The translations under genes were made by a program, and so were the position numbers. DNA of 64,000 nucleotides from Pseudoips prasinana (Eukaryota > Arthropoda > Insecta > Lepidoptera > Nolidae): positions 19,977,001 to 20,041,000 of the forward strand of contig OX621265.1 of the NCBI GenBank assembly GCA_951640165.1, written 5' to 3'. This document shows positions 46,626 through 58,348 of this stretch, piece after piece; position 1 is the first letter of the stretch; each line of letters begins with the position of its first letter. Below the pieces are notes generated by a model. It was not told where the DNA came from. It was given only the letters and a program-made list of their open reading frames with translations, and did no database searches.

Positions 46626-46678
<53 letters not shown>

Positions 46679-46799
46679 TGCGCACGCCGCACAGCTGCAA
46701 AGTGTCGTGACAACGTTTCGTAAGATTTTTTTCCATCTAGCCCCCCCCCTTTCACAACGCGCGATAAGGAACTTCGTTCCAAAAAAATTAAATTGAATA

Positions 46800-48984
46800 G
46801 TGGATTAGACTTGCTCCCTCTGTTCACTAACAACCAAGAATTCACAATATAATATAAAAAACAGAATAATAGAATACGTTTTGTTTCATTTACACTGCGT
46901 CCACTTTATTTAAGTTACACGTTGTACAAAAGCAACGAGGTCCAAGTTCCAAACGCTTAGCAGTATTCTACAGGAGAATAGAAATTAGGAGCAGACATTG
47001 TTGCAACTTCGGTATTAACCTAACTTGAATGGGGCAAAGTTGGTGTACACTAATAGAGACATACGAACACCGAACAAGTTACCAAGTTACAGTTAAGTTA
47101 TGCTTTAAACTAATCGATATTAACTTATTTAAAACTAGATTAACATTTTTTTTATTTGGAAAAAAAAACTATATTGCATTACAAACAACACTTATTAGTA
47201 AAGTAAGTATATAAAACAAAATCAATGCAATAACTACAACATTTTCCACGTATTAAATTAAGAGGTATGCTGTGATGAAGAATCAAATAATCACTTAATA
47301 GTTTATATTACAATAAAAACTAGTCAGTTACCACTAGATACATTCAAGTTGTTCAGTACTTGAATAACTTGGGCACGAAAAGAGTTTTTATTTAGCACTA
47401 GCTGTGCCCCGCGGTGTAACTCGCGTTAAATTTTATAAATTTTCTTGCTATAAACCTCACGGAGCCCGAAACCTTTCCAACGGATGCAAAACCGTGGAAA
47501 TCGGTTCGTGCGTTCTGGAGTTATAGCGTCAGGAAGGAAAACCCGACTTATTTTTATATAGTAGATGGATATATCTACATCTATGAACTGTTCATTATAT
47601 ATTTGCATTAGACGCTGAATGGATGCACGTTTACCTGCGTTATATTTACTAATTTAAGACGGTTAATGTGGTTGGTAAATGTCTCGTTGGTCTAGCGGTA
47701 GCGGTAGAACGAGGTCCTGGGTCGGGCCAAAAAGTGATTATGGGACTTTTCTATAAAAAGATTAAAAAATTCACAGCATCAGCCCGAAGTCTGGGGGTTG
47801 GCAGTATTATAGCCCCGTGCCTCGGAGAGCACGTAAAGCCGTCGCTCCTGTACCGGATCTCTTTCCGGTCATGTCGCTAGGCGTCCCATCGGATCATGAG
47901 AGTGATTGAACAGAAAGTGTTCCTGTGTTTGCGCCATGGTTTGCGCACACACTTGACCATTATAATATGTCCGGCGCAGATAGCTAATCTCTATTGAGAC
48001 TGGCCGCCGTGGCCACAATTCGGCTAGGAGGACATTATTATAAAGTGCTTGCCTTTCACGCCGCAGGTCGTGAGTATTTGTGTGCATGATTGTAATGTCC
48101 CGAGTCTGCGTGTAATTATCTATATAAGTATGTATTTACAAACGAAAAGTAGTATGTGTAGTATATCAGTTATCTGGTTTCCATAGTACAAGCTCTGCTA
48201 AGTTTGGGATCAGATGCCCGTGTGTCAATAACGTCTAAGGAAAATTAAGTGGGATTTCTGATGACCTGACTGTCTCGCTTTCTCCGCATACGTGTGACAA
48301 AGAAACCGATATGATAATCGTCAAAATCGTGGTGTTGTACTCCCATATTTACAGCCCAGTTGGTGGTGGTAAGTGAACCTTACTGCGAAGCCAGAGGTTA
48401 TGGGTTCGATCCCCACCAAGGACGAAGCTTTGTGTGATGAGAACGATATGTCTGGGTGTAATATATAAGTATGTTTAATTTATGAATATTTTATTTTTAA
48501 AGTTTGTTTTTTCCATACATTTAGATTTTAAATTAGCTGTAAGTTATATTATTGGTGTCCAGGTACTCTAAAGTTGTAACTGCGAGCTGTACTGACACGT
48601 CAATTGTCTGTGAGTTATTTTACATGGTTCCATCATAAAACCAGCGCTGCAACAGTTAATGTTGCAGCTAGTGCTGAGATGGGACCAATTCGGACTCGCA
48701 CAGATAAGAATTAAGGACTTCTGTTTGTGCACCTTTATGTATATTGTAAGTGATATGATTATTGTTATCTGTGTCAGTTTACTGAATAAATGTATTTTCT
48801 TTCTTTCTTTTCTTTCAGTTGTGTTGTACTGGCTCTGCCTAGTTTAGGATCAGATGGCGGTGTCTTAGTTATACCTAGATATTTATAATTATTTATATTT
48901 TCCTCACCAAAACTGAACCTGTTTCAAGTTTTAAAATAAATACTGAATTCCAGTTGGATTCATTACCATAAATTTGAAAATTCC
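46800..48984. other. Repeat-rich stretch without a gene
   Basis: 46870-47390 is unrecognised. 47400-47570 is a minus-strand Helitron-like repeat (CACTAGCTGTGCCCCGCGG). 47670-48035 is SINE-D (TCGTTGGTCTAGCGGTAGC, then CCTGGGTCGGGCC). 48036-48240 is SINE-B. 48355-48470 is a diverged tRNA-headed SINE (GGGTTCGATCCCCACCAAGG). Confidence 0.6.
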
Positions 48985-49590
48985 AGTGCGAGTCGGACTC
49001 GCACATGAAGGGTTCCATAGCAGCAAGTATTTCAGTTGATTAAATTAATGTAAATTGCGGTTTATGACGTATTAAATAAAAACTACTTGCTAGATCTCGT
49101 TCAAACCAATTTTCGTTATTAGTTTACGTGGTAATGTACATCATATATTTTTTTTAGTTTTATCATTCTCTTATTGTAGAAGTTAGAAGGGGGGGGGGGA
49201 CATCCATTTTACCACTTTGGAAGTGTCTCTCGCGCAAACTATTCAGTTTATAAAACAATAATATTAGGAACCTCAACATCATTTTTGAAGACCTATCCAT
49301 AGATACCCCACATGTATGAGTACAATGAACAAAAAAATGTTGAGTTTCAGTTCTATGTATGGCGACCCCCCAAAATAATTGTTATTTTTTCTATTTTAGT
49401 GTAAAAATCTTAATGCGGTTCACAGAATACATCTACTTACCAAGTTTCAGTAGTACAGCTCTTATAGTTTCGGAAAAAAGTGGCTGTGACATACGGACGG
49501 ACGGACGGACAGACAGACAAACAGACAGACATGACGAATCTATAAGGGTTTTTGCCGTTTTTTGCCATTTGGCTACGGAACCCTAAAAAT
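48985..49590 (-). mobile_element. Dispersed repeat, inverted copy of 42951-43490
   Basis: Begins with the GTGCGAGTCGGACTCGCAC hairpin and ends GGCTACGGAACCCT. A G run replaces the C run of the other copy. Confidence 0.7.
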
Positions 49591-49797
49591 GGACACGTCA
49601 TCCGATTGAGTCGTTAAATTTTGTCAAGCCCTATACCAGTCCCAGTAATGTTGACAGAATAAAATAAAATGACGTTACTTAGCTGAGAAACCTTTAGGTC
49701 GGGTTTTTATAAAAAAAAATAGTTGAGCGTGGTTCAAGTGGTTAAGCGGGGTTTAGCTGAGCCATAATTAAGCGGCGGATTACGGCATTATCTAAAC

Positions 49798-50070
49798 ATA
49801 TAGTAAAATCGTAGGAAAGTCAAAACTGTACATTGAATATTTTTTTAAAAGGATACTTGGCTCGTGATCTACAATGGATAACGAAGCCAAAAATATAGAT
49901 TTTAGAATGTTTGTCTGTGTGTCTGTTTGTCTGTATGTATGTCCGGGCTAAACTCAAAAAGGACTGCATGGATTTATCAAATTTTGCATAAATATTACTA
50001 AGAGGTGGGGTCAACATATAGGTTACATATTATCACGCTAGTGCGGGTAAAACCGCGGGGCACAGTTAGT
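49798..50070 (+). mobile_element. Helitron-like element
   Basis: ATAGTAAAATCGTAGGAAAG start and GCGGGGCACAGTTAG end; same family as 44076-44399. Confidence 0.6.
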
Positions 50071-50562
50071 TTTATATAAGAACGTTAGTGGTGCGTAAGC
50101 GCTGTGCTTCGATAATGGCACGGGTACGGGGCAGCCCCAGCGCTATTCTGACCGCGTGTGCCAGCCGCTGGGACTCGGTACTAATGGCTCACTGGATAGG
50201 CCTTCACACAAGATCAAGCGCCTGACGTAATTGTACCCTTTACTAACATTAGGCTAAGAACATTGTTACTAACTACTCGTGATCTGTATTTTTGCTAACA
50301 CTAGGTTAAGAACACTGTTACTAACAAATTTATGGACCAAAGTCTGAAATAAATGTATTTATTATTATTATTATTATAAAACCTACGTTCAACGTAGCTG
50401 ACTACCTTCACTGATACCAGCTGCCGCAGCCGAAATCCAGTGCGGGAAATATTACATAGCTCCTCTGTGCACATATTTGACAACATCGTGCGTGGAACTT
50501 TTACAAAACTGTCATAGCGCTGTAGCCTGCAGGCACCGGATATTGCGGGGAGCGGTACTCAA

Positions 50563-51072
50563 AGTTTTCGTAAATATTTAAGAAAACAAACATGTGAAAA
50601 AACTGCCCTACTAGCCTACCATGGTTACGTGAGTTCAATTTTAAGATATGGCCTAATACTGTGGGGAAATTCCACAGATATAAACAAAGCTTTTATTTCC
50701 CAAAAGAAATGCATCAGAGCGATATGTGGTGCCGGTCCAATAGACACGTGTAAGCCTTTATTCAGAAAACTTAGGGTGTTAACGTTGACCTCTCTTTACA
50801 TTCTGGAAATAGGAGTATTTGTAAAAAAACACCCGAACCTTTTCGAAGAAGTAAGCAAAAATAAAAAATATTTATCACGAGATGTAACTAAATTACAACT
50901 ACCTAAAACATCAACAACTCTTTTCAAAAGAAATTGTACATTTATGATAATTAAAATCTTTAACAAAATACCTAGAGATATTAGAGAACTCCCATTAAGA
51001 AAATTTAAAACACATCTAAACAAATGGTTTATAGAAAAATGTTATTATACTATAAAGGAATTTCTGACATAA
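50563..51072 (+). pseudogene. LINE reverse-transcriptase C-terminus, 5'-truncated, with poly-A tail
   Basis: Open frame from SFRKYLRKQTCEKTALLAYH through SSILRYGLILWGNSTD, KCIRAICGAGP and NKIPRDIREL to the end. It matches the C-terminal region of insect non-LTR elements. A 3' UTR of ~265 bp follows and ends in a 13-A run near 51338. 5' truncation is typical of LINE insertion. I see no internal stop in what remains. Confidence 0.7.
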
Positions 51073-51469
51073 GACCATGATATTTATTCAACTAATAATA
51101 GTATTGCACTCAACTTTAGAAATAAGTATTGACATTGTAGATTGTGTAGTGGTGATTGACTTATAGATATTATTGACATTTTTTAACTTAATTTAACTGT
51201 AGACTGTATTGTGTATTATAATTGTTATATTTCTGTGTTTCTATTTGATTGTGTTGATTAGTGAATTATGTATTAAAACAATGTTATTCAATAAATTTGC
51301 ATACCGAAGTATCGGTGAAACATACTGTAACTATTGTAAAAAAAAAAAAATACGCTTAACTTGGTCATATCCCCAAGTGATATTTTTTTACGAAAACTTT
51401 GGGCCTCTCTCTGTAATATCTTAGGCTTTAGGAGAAAATAATAATTTATTTAGTGCGATTAGGTTATTG

Positions 51470-52738
51470 ACAGGCCTGTTGGTGCAGTTGTAAAATGCTT
51501 GCTTTTCATGCAAGAGGAAAGCAAATCACACACGGTCTTCTGATCCCAAACTAAGAACAGCTTGTACTATGGAAACCGGTAAACTGATATACTACTTTTC
51601 TGTTGTAAATACATTCTTAAATAGATAATTACACCCAGACTCAGTACAAATAGACATCTTCATACACAATATCTGTCCTGGGTGGGAATCGAACCCACGA
51701 CCTGCGGCTTGCAAAGCAAGCATTTACCAACCACACGCCACAGGCCCGTCAAAAAAATTACAAATATGTCACGGAACCCCAAACACAAAGGTTTCTTTGA
51801 AGTACGGAACCATTAAAAGAGCGTCTATATCAATATAGAGGTCTGAAATTACATAAAAGTGCCTCAAGCCATAGGATATTGTTGTAGACAGCGGCACTCA
51901 AACTTTGACAATTATTTTGTTCAAAGAATAACAAATTTTAAAGCTGTGGCGTTTATTATGAAACATACAAAACTTTTCAGACTTAACTTTAGGTCAGGAA
52001 ATTGGTTGGTTAAGTGTTTTTAGCCGTGTGGCTTCCGGCTCAGAAAGAATAACAGGACCATCCCATTACGGTCACCGTAGCCTAGTTGGTAGTGCTCCTG
52101 CCTACGAAACTGGTGGTCCTGGGTTCGAATCCCAGTAAGTGCAAATATTTGTGTGATGAACACGAATATTTGTTTCTGAGTCATGGATGCTTTCTATGTA
52201 TTTAAGTATTTATCTATCTATATAAGAATGTATATCGTCGCCTGGTACCCATAGTACAAGCTTTGCTTAGGATGATCTGTGTGACATTGTCCCGATATAT
52301 ATTATTATTATTACATCCCGTGGGTGTCGTAAAAAGCGACTAAGGGATTATTATTGATAATTTCAACCTATAAAATCAACCTAAAGTTGGCCGACAGCAC
52401 ATCTTGCAGATTCTGCCAAGAATCAGAGAAAACTCCTTTGCATATTCTGTGCTCGTGCGGGCCGCTAATGGCAAGCCTAGTTGCTTAACCTCTCCTCACC
52501 AATCACTTACTGATCATAGACGGATGATAGAAAGAAGAATGAAGTATTTCAATCATATCAACTGAATCCTACTAATTATGCATGCAACAATTTGTGAGTA
52601 TGGATGTTTGTTACTCTTTCACGCAAAAACTAACGAACGGATTACGATGAAACTTTGTAGAAGCTTATAGAAGAACACGTAGGGTAGAATAAATAAAGTT
52701 TAACATGGGTGAAACTGCGGGGCACAGCTAGTAAATTC
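51470..52738. mobile_element. SINE cluster and Helitron-like end
   Basis: 51470-51525 plus-strand SINE-B head; 51529-51750 minus-strand SINE-B (the two face each other). 52070-52315 is plus-strand SINE-A. 52575-52738 is a Helitron-like repeat ending GGGGCACAGCTAG. 51760-52060 has no recognised feature. Confidence 0.65.
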
Positions 52739-53436
52739 ATCCCAAGCAGCAAAATTATCCTGTAGTGCAGACGTTATAGGACTCCAGCACTTTTAATGTT
52801 CTCTTAAGGGTTCTAGTTTTTGCTGCATCGCTTATAATAGCAAGCATGGAGTTAGTTGGGCCTTATAGTATATCTCCTCCTATACATTAACTTATAATTA
52901 CTTATAGGCCGAAATTAAAAGTCAAATATAAGCTTGGGTGACCTATAAAAGTATCGCGAGGGTGTAAACGCACTCAAGAGCAGATAAACTGGTAAGCTAT
53001 GCTTATAACTACTAACAAGAAACATTATAGAACCACTATAAGTAAAGTACACCAATAAGAGTGATAAACAGAACTAAACATTCTGGATACTATTTGCATT
53101 TATTACTTGGTTTTATAAGGGTTTATAAATTTACTTTACAGAACAATTATCAGTAAAATGGAGCGGTTATATAGTGGTATATACCAATATCGTTATAATC
53201 TTAACACGCTTATAAAGGTTTAATATAATATACTTAGTATCCAAAACTATATCCGTGGTGTCCTGAACAAGAAAACATTGGTTTATAATGGTCTTGCAAA
53301 TTCGGTTATAGTCTCAGTACGGATATTTTGATTTTGTTGAATCGTAGAAATATGAGAAGGTTCCGTACAAAATTGTTATTGTGAAAATTTAAGACAAAAT
53401 GTTTATTTTAATGATTCTGCACGAAAAACCGTTTAA

Positions 53437-53616
53437 TCGATAAAAGCAATTTTAAATGTACACTTGGAAGATTGTGTTAGTGAGGAACCTGTACAAGAAG
53501 ATGAATGCGATATTGAAAACTATTCCAATTTTCAACTACATAGCGATCTTAGAAAATGGGCTGTAGAATACAATACGACATGCGGCATTCAATTTTTTAT
53601 TAGAAATTTTGAATAA
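53437..53616 (+). pseudogene. Transposon-associated ORF fragment
   Basis: 59 codons with SEEPVQEDECDIENYSNFQ, then LHSDLRKWAVEYN and the end FIRNFE. LxxDLRKWAVEYN is a motif I have seen at the start of an uncharacterised transposon-linked protein family, but I cannot name the class. The rest of the protein is absent. Confidence 0.45.
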
Positions 53617-53741
53617 ATGTATTTGTTTCAAATTCTTCAAGTTCTCTTAGATCTCTTATAACATGTCTACATCTACGTCTTAATGTACGAGTTTAATTCA
53701 TTCTGAATCTCTCTTCGACACAGCACTCAGCACATGTTAGT

Positions 53742-54095
53742 TTATATTTCATAAAGTGCATTTTGATTTGGTATGATGGTTATAATGTCTTCTTTGACTG
53801 ACTTTACTTCATGTTGAAGTTGTGGAATTTGACCAACCTCGACAGGCTGTATTTGGTTATCCGTGTTGTAAAGAACGCAATGTTGAGCATTTAAACTGAC
53901 ATCTGACAGTGTTTCTTCTGCTTCTGTTATGACAAGTTGAGGGTTTTGCGCGACAAAAGAAGATACAGGTAAAATTGCTGAACCGGATTGAATGGTAGCC
54001 GAGTTTTGTTGTAAATGAAGTGATCTTGTAGTATTTGAACGAGTATCTTCTCGATAGACCGTTGGTATCTCACTAATTTGGTCTTGATCACGATT
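53742..54095 (-). CDS. Unknown protein exon inside the 52739-55076 transposon
   Basis: Acceptor TTGTTTCACAG, then NRDQDQISEIPTVYREDTRS, SLNAQHCVLYNT and the end PNQNALYEI. The apparent hydrophobic start upstream (54096-54158) is intron with a branch-point-like CTAAC and pyrimidine tract. An upstream exon may start at ATG near 54222 (MVMFLDVDSFITKRDF), with an earlier non-coding exon whose donor (GTAAGT) is at 54650. I do not recognise the protein. Confidence 0.4.
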   Translation of the reverse strand, partial: NRDQDQISEIPTVYREDTRSNTTRSLHLQQNSATIQSGSAILPVSSFVAQNPQLVITEAEETLSDVSLNAQHCVLYNTDNQIQPVEVGQIPQLQHEVKSVKEDIITIIPNQNALYEI

Positions 54096-55261
54096 CTGTG
54101 AAACAATAAACCAAGTTAGCAAGGGAAAGCACAAAAATAGAAGTAGAAAATATTTCAAACAATTTTTAAAGCTCGAAAATCCCTTTTAGTTATAAAGCTA
54201 TCGACGTCCAGAAACATTACCATTTTCACACCTGACACCTAAACAAAAATATGAAAATAAGACATCGGTACCTAATAACAACATAGAGTAACATTACAAT
54301 ATTTGCGGAACTTTAATTCCAAACAATATGGCCAAGCAATAGTTCTGATATTTACCATTTTTAAACAAAGTACGCCTATAACGGTTTGTTAATGTATTTG
54401 GGAAGACCAAGTTTGTCAAGATGGCGACTTTTCGTTGTATGTCTTACTGAAACCAACATTATTTTAAAATTCAACTTAATGAAAACGTGAATTTCGAGGG
54501 GTGCTTAAAAATTTTGACAAAAAACTTATTACATTTCACCGAAAATATACCTGCGCCATGCACATTCAAACACGGCTTCACTTATTGTTAACTAACACCC
54601 TACTCTTATTCTAGATAATATTTATTATAAAAATATAATAACTTACCTTTATCAATATTAATTAATCTTTACAAATGTGCATAGCAACATTCACCAATTC
54701 ACATCACTTTGTATGAGCTTGTAAGATATTCACTGTGTACGTTATTGTCGTGTTTGGTTCCATTTAGCGCTCATAGTTAGCTTTGCGAGAGCAAATAGTT
54801 CTACGTGGTCTAACTATAAGGTTACTATTGGCGTGATTGGTTCCATTAAGCGCTGATAGTTGGCTACGCGGGAGAAAATAGTTTTACATAGTCCAACTAT
54901 ATGGCCGTTATTGGTCAAAATGGTATTCACCAAGTCTACTATAGATATTTAATTAGCTAAAATACGCCTATAAATTGGGCCCTTTTCCGTGGTTATAATT
55001 GCTTACTATTCCGTTATAGTCCTAATGAAATGGTGGTTCCAGGACAATTACTAGACCACATTTTGCTGCTTGGGATAATTCAAGCTTCATCATTCTGGGG
55101 CCAAAGTTTAAGCACCATTGCCTTCCCAAACAGGACGCTTAGCCCGGAGGGCACCGCAATAAAACTATTTTTATATACTAAAATGTACTTCACGTACACT
55201 TTATACAACTTGTAACTTAAATAGTGTGGCTGGTCGAATTTCACTTTATTACCTTTTTTAT

Positions 55262-55995
55262 ATGGCAGGCGGAATGTGCGGGGTATGTCGGACTCGCACC
55301 GACTAAATTTTTTTTTTTTTTACCTGCGTGTAAAATCCTGCATGGATGTCCTCCACCTTGAGGGAGGCGGAGGGGTCTGTCAGACTCCTACTGACTAAAA
55401 ACCACCCCGGTGTTCCATCTCACACCTGCGCCGGGTGTCGCGGGAACGTACGATACTTCCGCAACCCCCGGCTTTATCTAACTTAACCTGCCGTGGACTT
55501 CTCTTGGCAAAGCAAATGCGCCACAAACATATCGCTGTCTTCCCGGAGCTGCTTGCACGTGGCAGCAGTAGAGGACACTTATCTTACTTCCACCCCGAGG
55601 GGAGCTGGGTTACCGGCTGCCGTCGCCGCCCGACGCCTCCTCCAACAGTGGTCAGTGAGCCTGACTGCTGAGAGGTGGTCTCAGCTAATCCATGATAACT
55701 TCTTAATATTACTAGATACGCTTATTTACTACACAACAAGTACTTATCACACAAACAGACACCCACTAACACATCTACAAACTCTCTCTACTCTCAACCT
55801 ACTTTTATTTAGATTTTTTTTTCATTCTTAATAATATGTTCTTTTTCTATCAGTTTTAAGTATTAATCTGTTAAAATACCGTCTCACGTCATGTATCGTT
55901 AAGCTTAAAATATAGTTTAATTTCACTAGGTATAAACTGGGAATGTATTACCACTTTGTACTTGATCTTTGTGAGAGAAATAAATTTAACATAAA
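55262..55995 (+). other. GC-rich repeat-derived segment
   Basis: 55325-55690 is GC-rich (CACCTTGAGGGAGGCGGAGG, CGGGTGTCGCGGGAACGT) and resembles untranslated parts of insect LINEs. ORFs of 78 and 112 codons overlap here but show no domain I know. Confidence 0.4.
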
Positions 55996-56127
55996 TTGGA
56001 TCACAGGCGTCAGGTTGCAAGCTTATCGGTTTTCTATAGGCTATTTCATGGAGAACGCGCTCAAGACCTCCATGAACTTATCCCTCCTTCCCCCTTTTTT
56101 CATCGGAATACTAGGCGTCGCACTGTG
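55996..56127 (+). pseudogene. Jockey-like LINE ORF, part 1 (split by transposon)
   Basis: Reads RRQVASLSVFYRLFHGE, then DLHELIPPSPFFHRNTRRR, the usual run-up to a LINE ORF2 C-terminus. The frame is cut by the transposon at 56128 and resumes after 57349. Confidence 0.65.
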
Positions 56128-57349
56128 ATTCGCGTAGAACAAACTAGCTGGACAAAAACAACTCTTCAATTCCTAATAGTTAATTATTAAGATGAACTCA
56201 TTAGCCCTATACATTAAGGAATACATCTATTAATTTTCGTAATTACCCTCATTAGGCCCGTCATTAAGGTAAGTATATAAAGTGTTGATAATTCAAAGTG
56301 CATTCATTTGCATTTTTACACCATATTGTTAACATTATTTTAAGTCACTAAAAGAAATTTGTGATAGTGTTTTTGTGATGGATTGTGTACATAAGGGTAA
56401 GTAGTTTTGTTTTAGTTAATTTTTATCACAGGATCTTCATTATTTAATTTTATTAAATTAAATGTTTCGATAAAAGTGGACTTTTTCACCCATATTTTTG
56501 AATTCAATAGTCAAAATATTACATGTCCACTCATGTCCACTCTGTAAAATCTATTTTATATGATTCTCACAAGTATCTAGTAGTAATTAGTAGAAAAAAA
56601 TATTGCGAATTATTTGCACAACTAATTTTTTTCTTTTTTTTTCTTTAAACAGTTTTCACCGTCTCAAAAATGGACTTTTTTGAAGAATGGCTAAAACACC
56701 CGAAGGAAACGCGAAACGTGGAGCTCTTTCGGTTTATATCTTTGAGACATGACTTTGATGGTGTTACGGAGCAGTCCCTGAGAGACGTCAAGGTCATCAT
56801 CTCAAAATATTCTTCAAAATTGGCTGAAAAGTGGAGCAGCTGTGCAAGAAATAGCAGCTGTGCAAAGAATAGCTACGAATAGAGATTTACTTAATATGTT
56901 ATTGATAACATCTGACCCTGTAATAAATGGTTTAAGAGAAATTCCCCGGAAGAAAATAGGTTCATTCCCTATCGAATTCCTAGATTTATTAGTTCAACCT
57001 AGCTTTAAGGAACAAAATGTTAATATAGTTTCTAGTTTTCATAGTTCTGCCACTCATGATCATGACTATTCAATGGATGATTCATCTGATGATAGTGATG
57101 ATGAGTGATCGATTTAGTTTTTAAGTAGGTATTTTATGTATCTGATATTAGATTTTATAGTTACATTTATAGTTAAATTTATTTATAAAATTGTTTAAAA
57201 AAATATTGTGTTTTTATTTCACTATACCTGCTCAAACGACCAATGGACCTCAAATAGTATTATGACCCTTATATCTTTGCTTAATAACCTCATTTATAAA
57301 TAAAAATCGAAACAAATAATATTGTCCAGCTAGCTTGTTCTACACGAAC
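56128..57349 (+). mobile_element. DNA transposon of unassigned class, 1.2 kb
   Basis: Inverted ends of 28 bp with 25 matches (shared core GTAGAACAA and CTAGCTGGACAA) and exact 7-bp duplications CACTGTG at 56121-56127 and 57350-57356. It is inserted in a LINE ORF. Its single gene (56378-57108) is not a transposase I know. A 7-bp duplication narrows the class only loosely. Confidence 0.8.
56378..57108 (+). pseudogene. Two-exon gene of unknown function in the 56128-57349 transposon, frameshifted
   Basis: Exon 1, 56378-56396 (MDCVHK plus split codon), donor GTAAGT. Exon 2 starts at 56653 after TTTAAACAG and continues in frame: VFTVSKMDFFEEWLKHPKE, then LFRFISLRHDFDGVTEQSL. Near 56830 the frame shifts by one base; the downstream frame reads AAVQEIAAVQRIATNRDLL, then FPIEFLDLLVQPSF, and ends in an acidic DDSSDDSDDE. 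The unshifted frame stops at 56880. No catalytic motif seen. It may be an accessory or DNA-binding partner protein; that is a guess. Confidence 0.6.
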
Positions 57350-57610
57350 CACTGTGCGTCGGGAGGGTTTTCACCGCTTTGTTGTTGACATCCCATTCTG
57401 CCGTACGAAGCGCTTTGCTTCCTCCATTATCATACGCACGGCTAAGCAGTGGAACACCCTCCCGAACGACGTGTTTCCAGATTCATACAACATGGGTTTA
57501 TTCAAGGCTAGAGTGAACAGGCATCTTATGGGTACGCGCGGTCCATCTTCGACCACATCTTCACTTACCATCAGGTGAGATCGTGGTCAAGCGCAAACCC
57601 ATTAGGCATA
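57350..57610 (+). pseudogene. Jockey-like LINE ORF, part 2 and 3' end
   Basis: TVRREGFHRFVVDIPFCRTK, then RTAKQWNTLPNDVFPD and NMGLFKARVNRHL. A 3' end with CACTTACCATCAGGTGAG and an A-rich stretch follows. Same family as 20480-20640. Confidence 0.7.
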
Positions 57611-57769
57611 AAAAAAAGTTTTTTTTTTTTTTTATTATTATTATGATAATGAGAGCGAGGGAATAGAGAGCACCTGTATTAGTGCACCACAATATCCTCC
57701 GCTTGGCTATCACAATGACATATTTTGTAACGTATTTTTCAAACTTAGATGCTTTAAGTTGTTCAGAAG

Positions 57770-57850
57770 CTGTTTCGAGCTGAGCTCAGGACGACTTCTA
57801 CTCCTCTCACGGGACGAGATGGGGGGACGAAATTCTCTTTGGCCGTCAGC
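57770..57850 (-). mobile_element. RTE LINE 5'-end relic
   Basis: GACTTCTAC...CACGGGACGAGATGGGG resembles the 5' leader of 7393-10562 in the same orientation. Short and diverged. Confidence 0.4.
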
Positions 57851-57862
57851 CACAATGCCAAC

Positions 57863-58348
57863 TAGAGATGTAAAATGACTGAAAATGACTAGTCACAATT
57901 GACCGGTCATTTACTGTCAAATTCAGTCAATTTGACGCAAATATTAATGTCTATTCTCGACTACCACCCAATTATTTATTTATTTAGGTACCCAATTTAA
58001 ATGTAACTTTAAATGAAGCAACGTTTTATTTTGTATTGTATCATGAGCGGATAAGACGACATCAAAGTCGATGCGCGAGGCGATGCGACGTTGCCATTTT
58101 GTCTTAAATGCACGTATGATTAGAAATGTAAAATGATTAACACTATATAGTAATACTATAAGGCATAAAAACCACTTTTTGGTTTCAATTTAGAAGTTAT
58201 AGACTTCTATCAACGAAAAAACTTAAAAGGTATTAAAATATTACTGAAATCAAATTGACTGAAAATGACCATTTTTGACAGTTAATGACCAATTTGACCG
58301 TAAATGACGGTCAGTCTAATTCAGTCACTTGAGTCATTTTCAACACTA
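57863..58348. mobile_element. hAT-type MITE, 486 bp
   Basis: Ends TAGAGATGTAAAATGACT and (inverted) TAGTGTTGAAAATGACTC, with exact 8-bp duplications ATGCCAAC at 57855-57862 and 58349-58356. The interior has many AAATGAC/GTCATTT subterminal motifs and no long ORF. The 8-bp duplication and end sequence fit the hAT superfamily. Confidence 0.88.

Larger units (their letters stand above)
45153..46785. repeat. Long inverted repeat (~270-310 bp arms) around 1 kb
   Basis: 45153-45425 and 46471-46785 are inverted copies: GGAACGAAGTTCCTTATCGC outside and CTTGAGAGGTGTCAAGGGAC inside. The right arm carries an expanded GA microsatellite (46625-46675); the left arm has a short CT tract in its place. The spacer holds a 140-bp MITE (45464-45603), SINE-C (45619-45813) and SINE-B (46262-46455). 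Confidence 0.85.
52739..55076. mobile_element. DNA transposon of unassigned class, 2.3 kb
   Basis: Inverted ends ATCCCAAGCAGCAAAAT (17 of 17) and flanking AATTC at 52734-52738 and 55077-55081. Subterminal zones (about 52860-53340 and 54760-55030) are rich in TTATAG/CTATAA motifs. Inside, two gene fragments converge: plus 53437-53616 and minus 53742-54095. Confidence 0.7.

Noticed and set aside
46472..46845. Several ORFs over the GA tract (repeated Arg-Glu or Ser-Leu)
   Set aside because: Translations of a microsatellite in all frames, with no other coding sign.
53742..54158. 138-codon minus-strand ORF with an apparent signal peptide
   Set aside because: The hydrophobic start is a branch point plus pyrimidine tract ending in TTTCACAG; the true exon begins at 54095 and lies inside a transposon.
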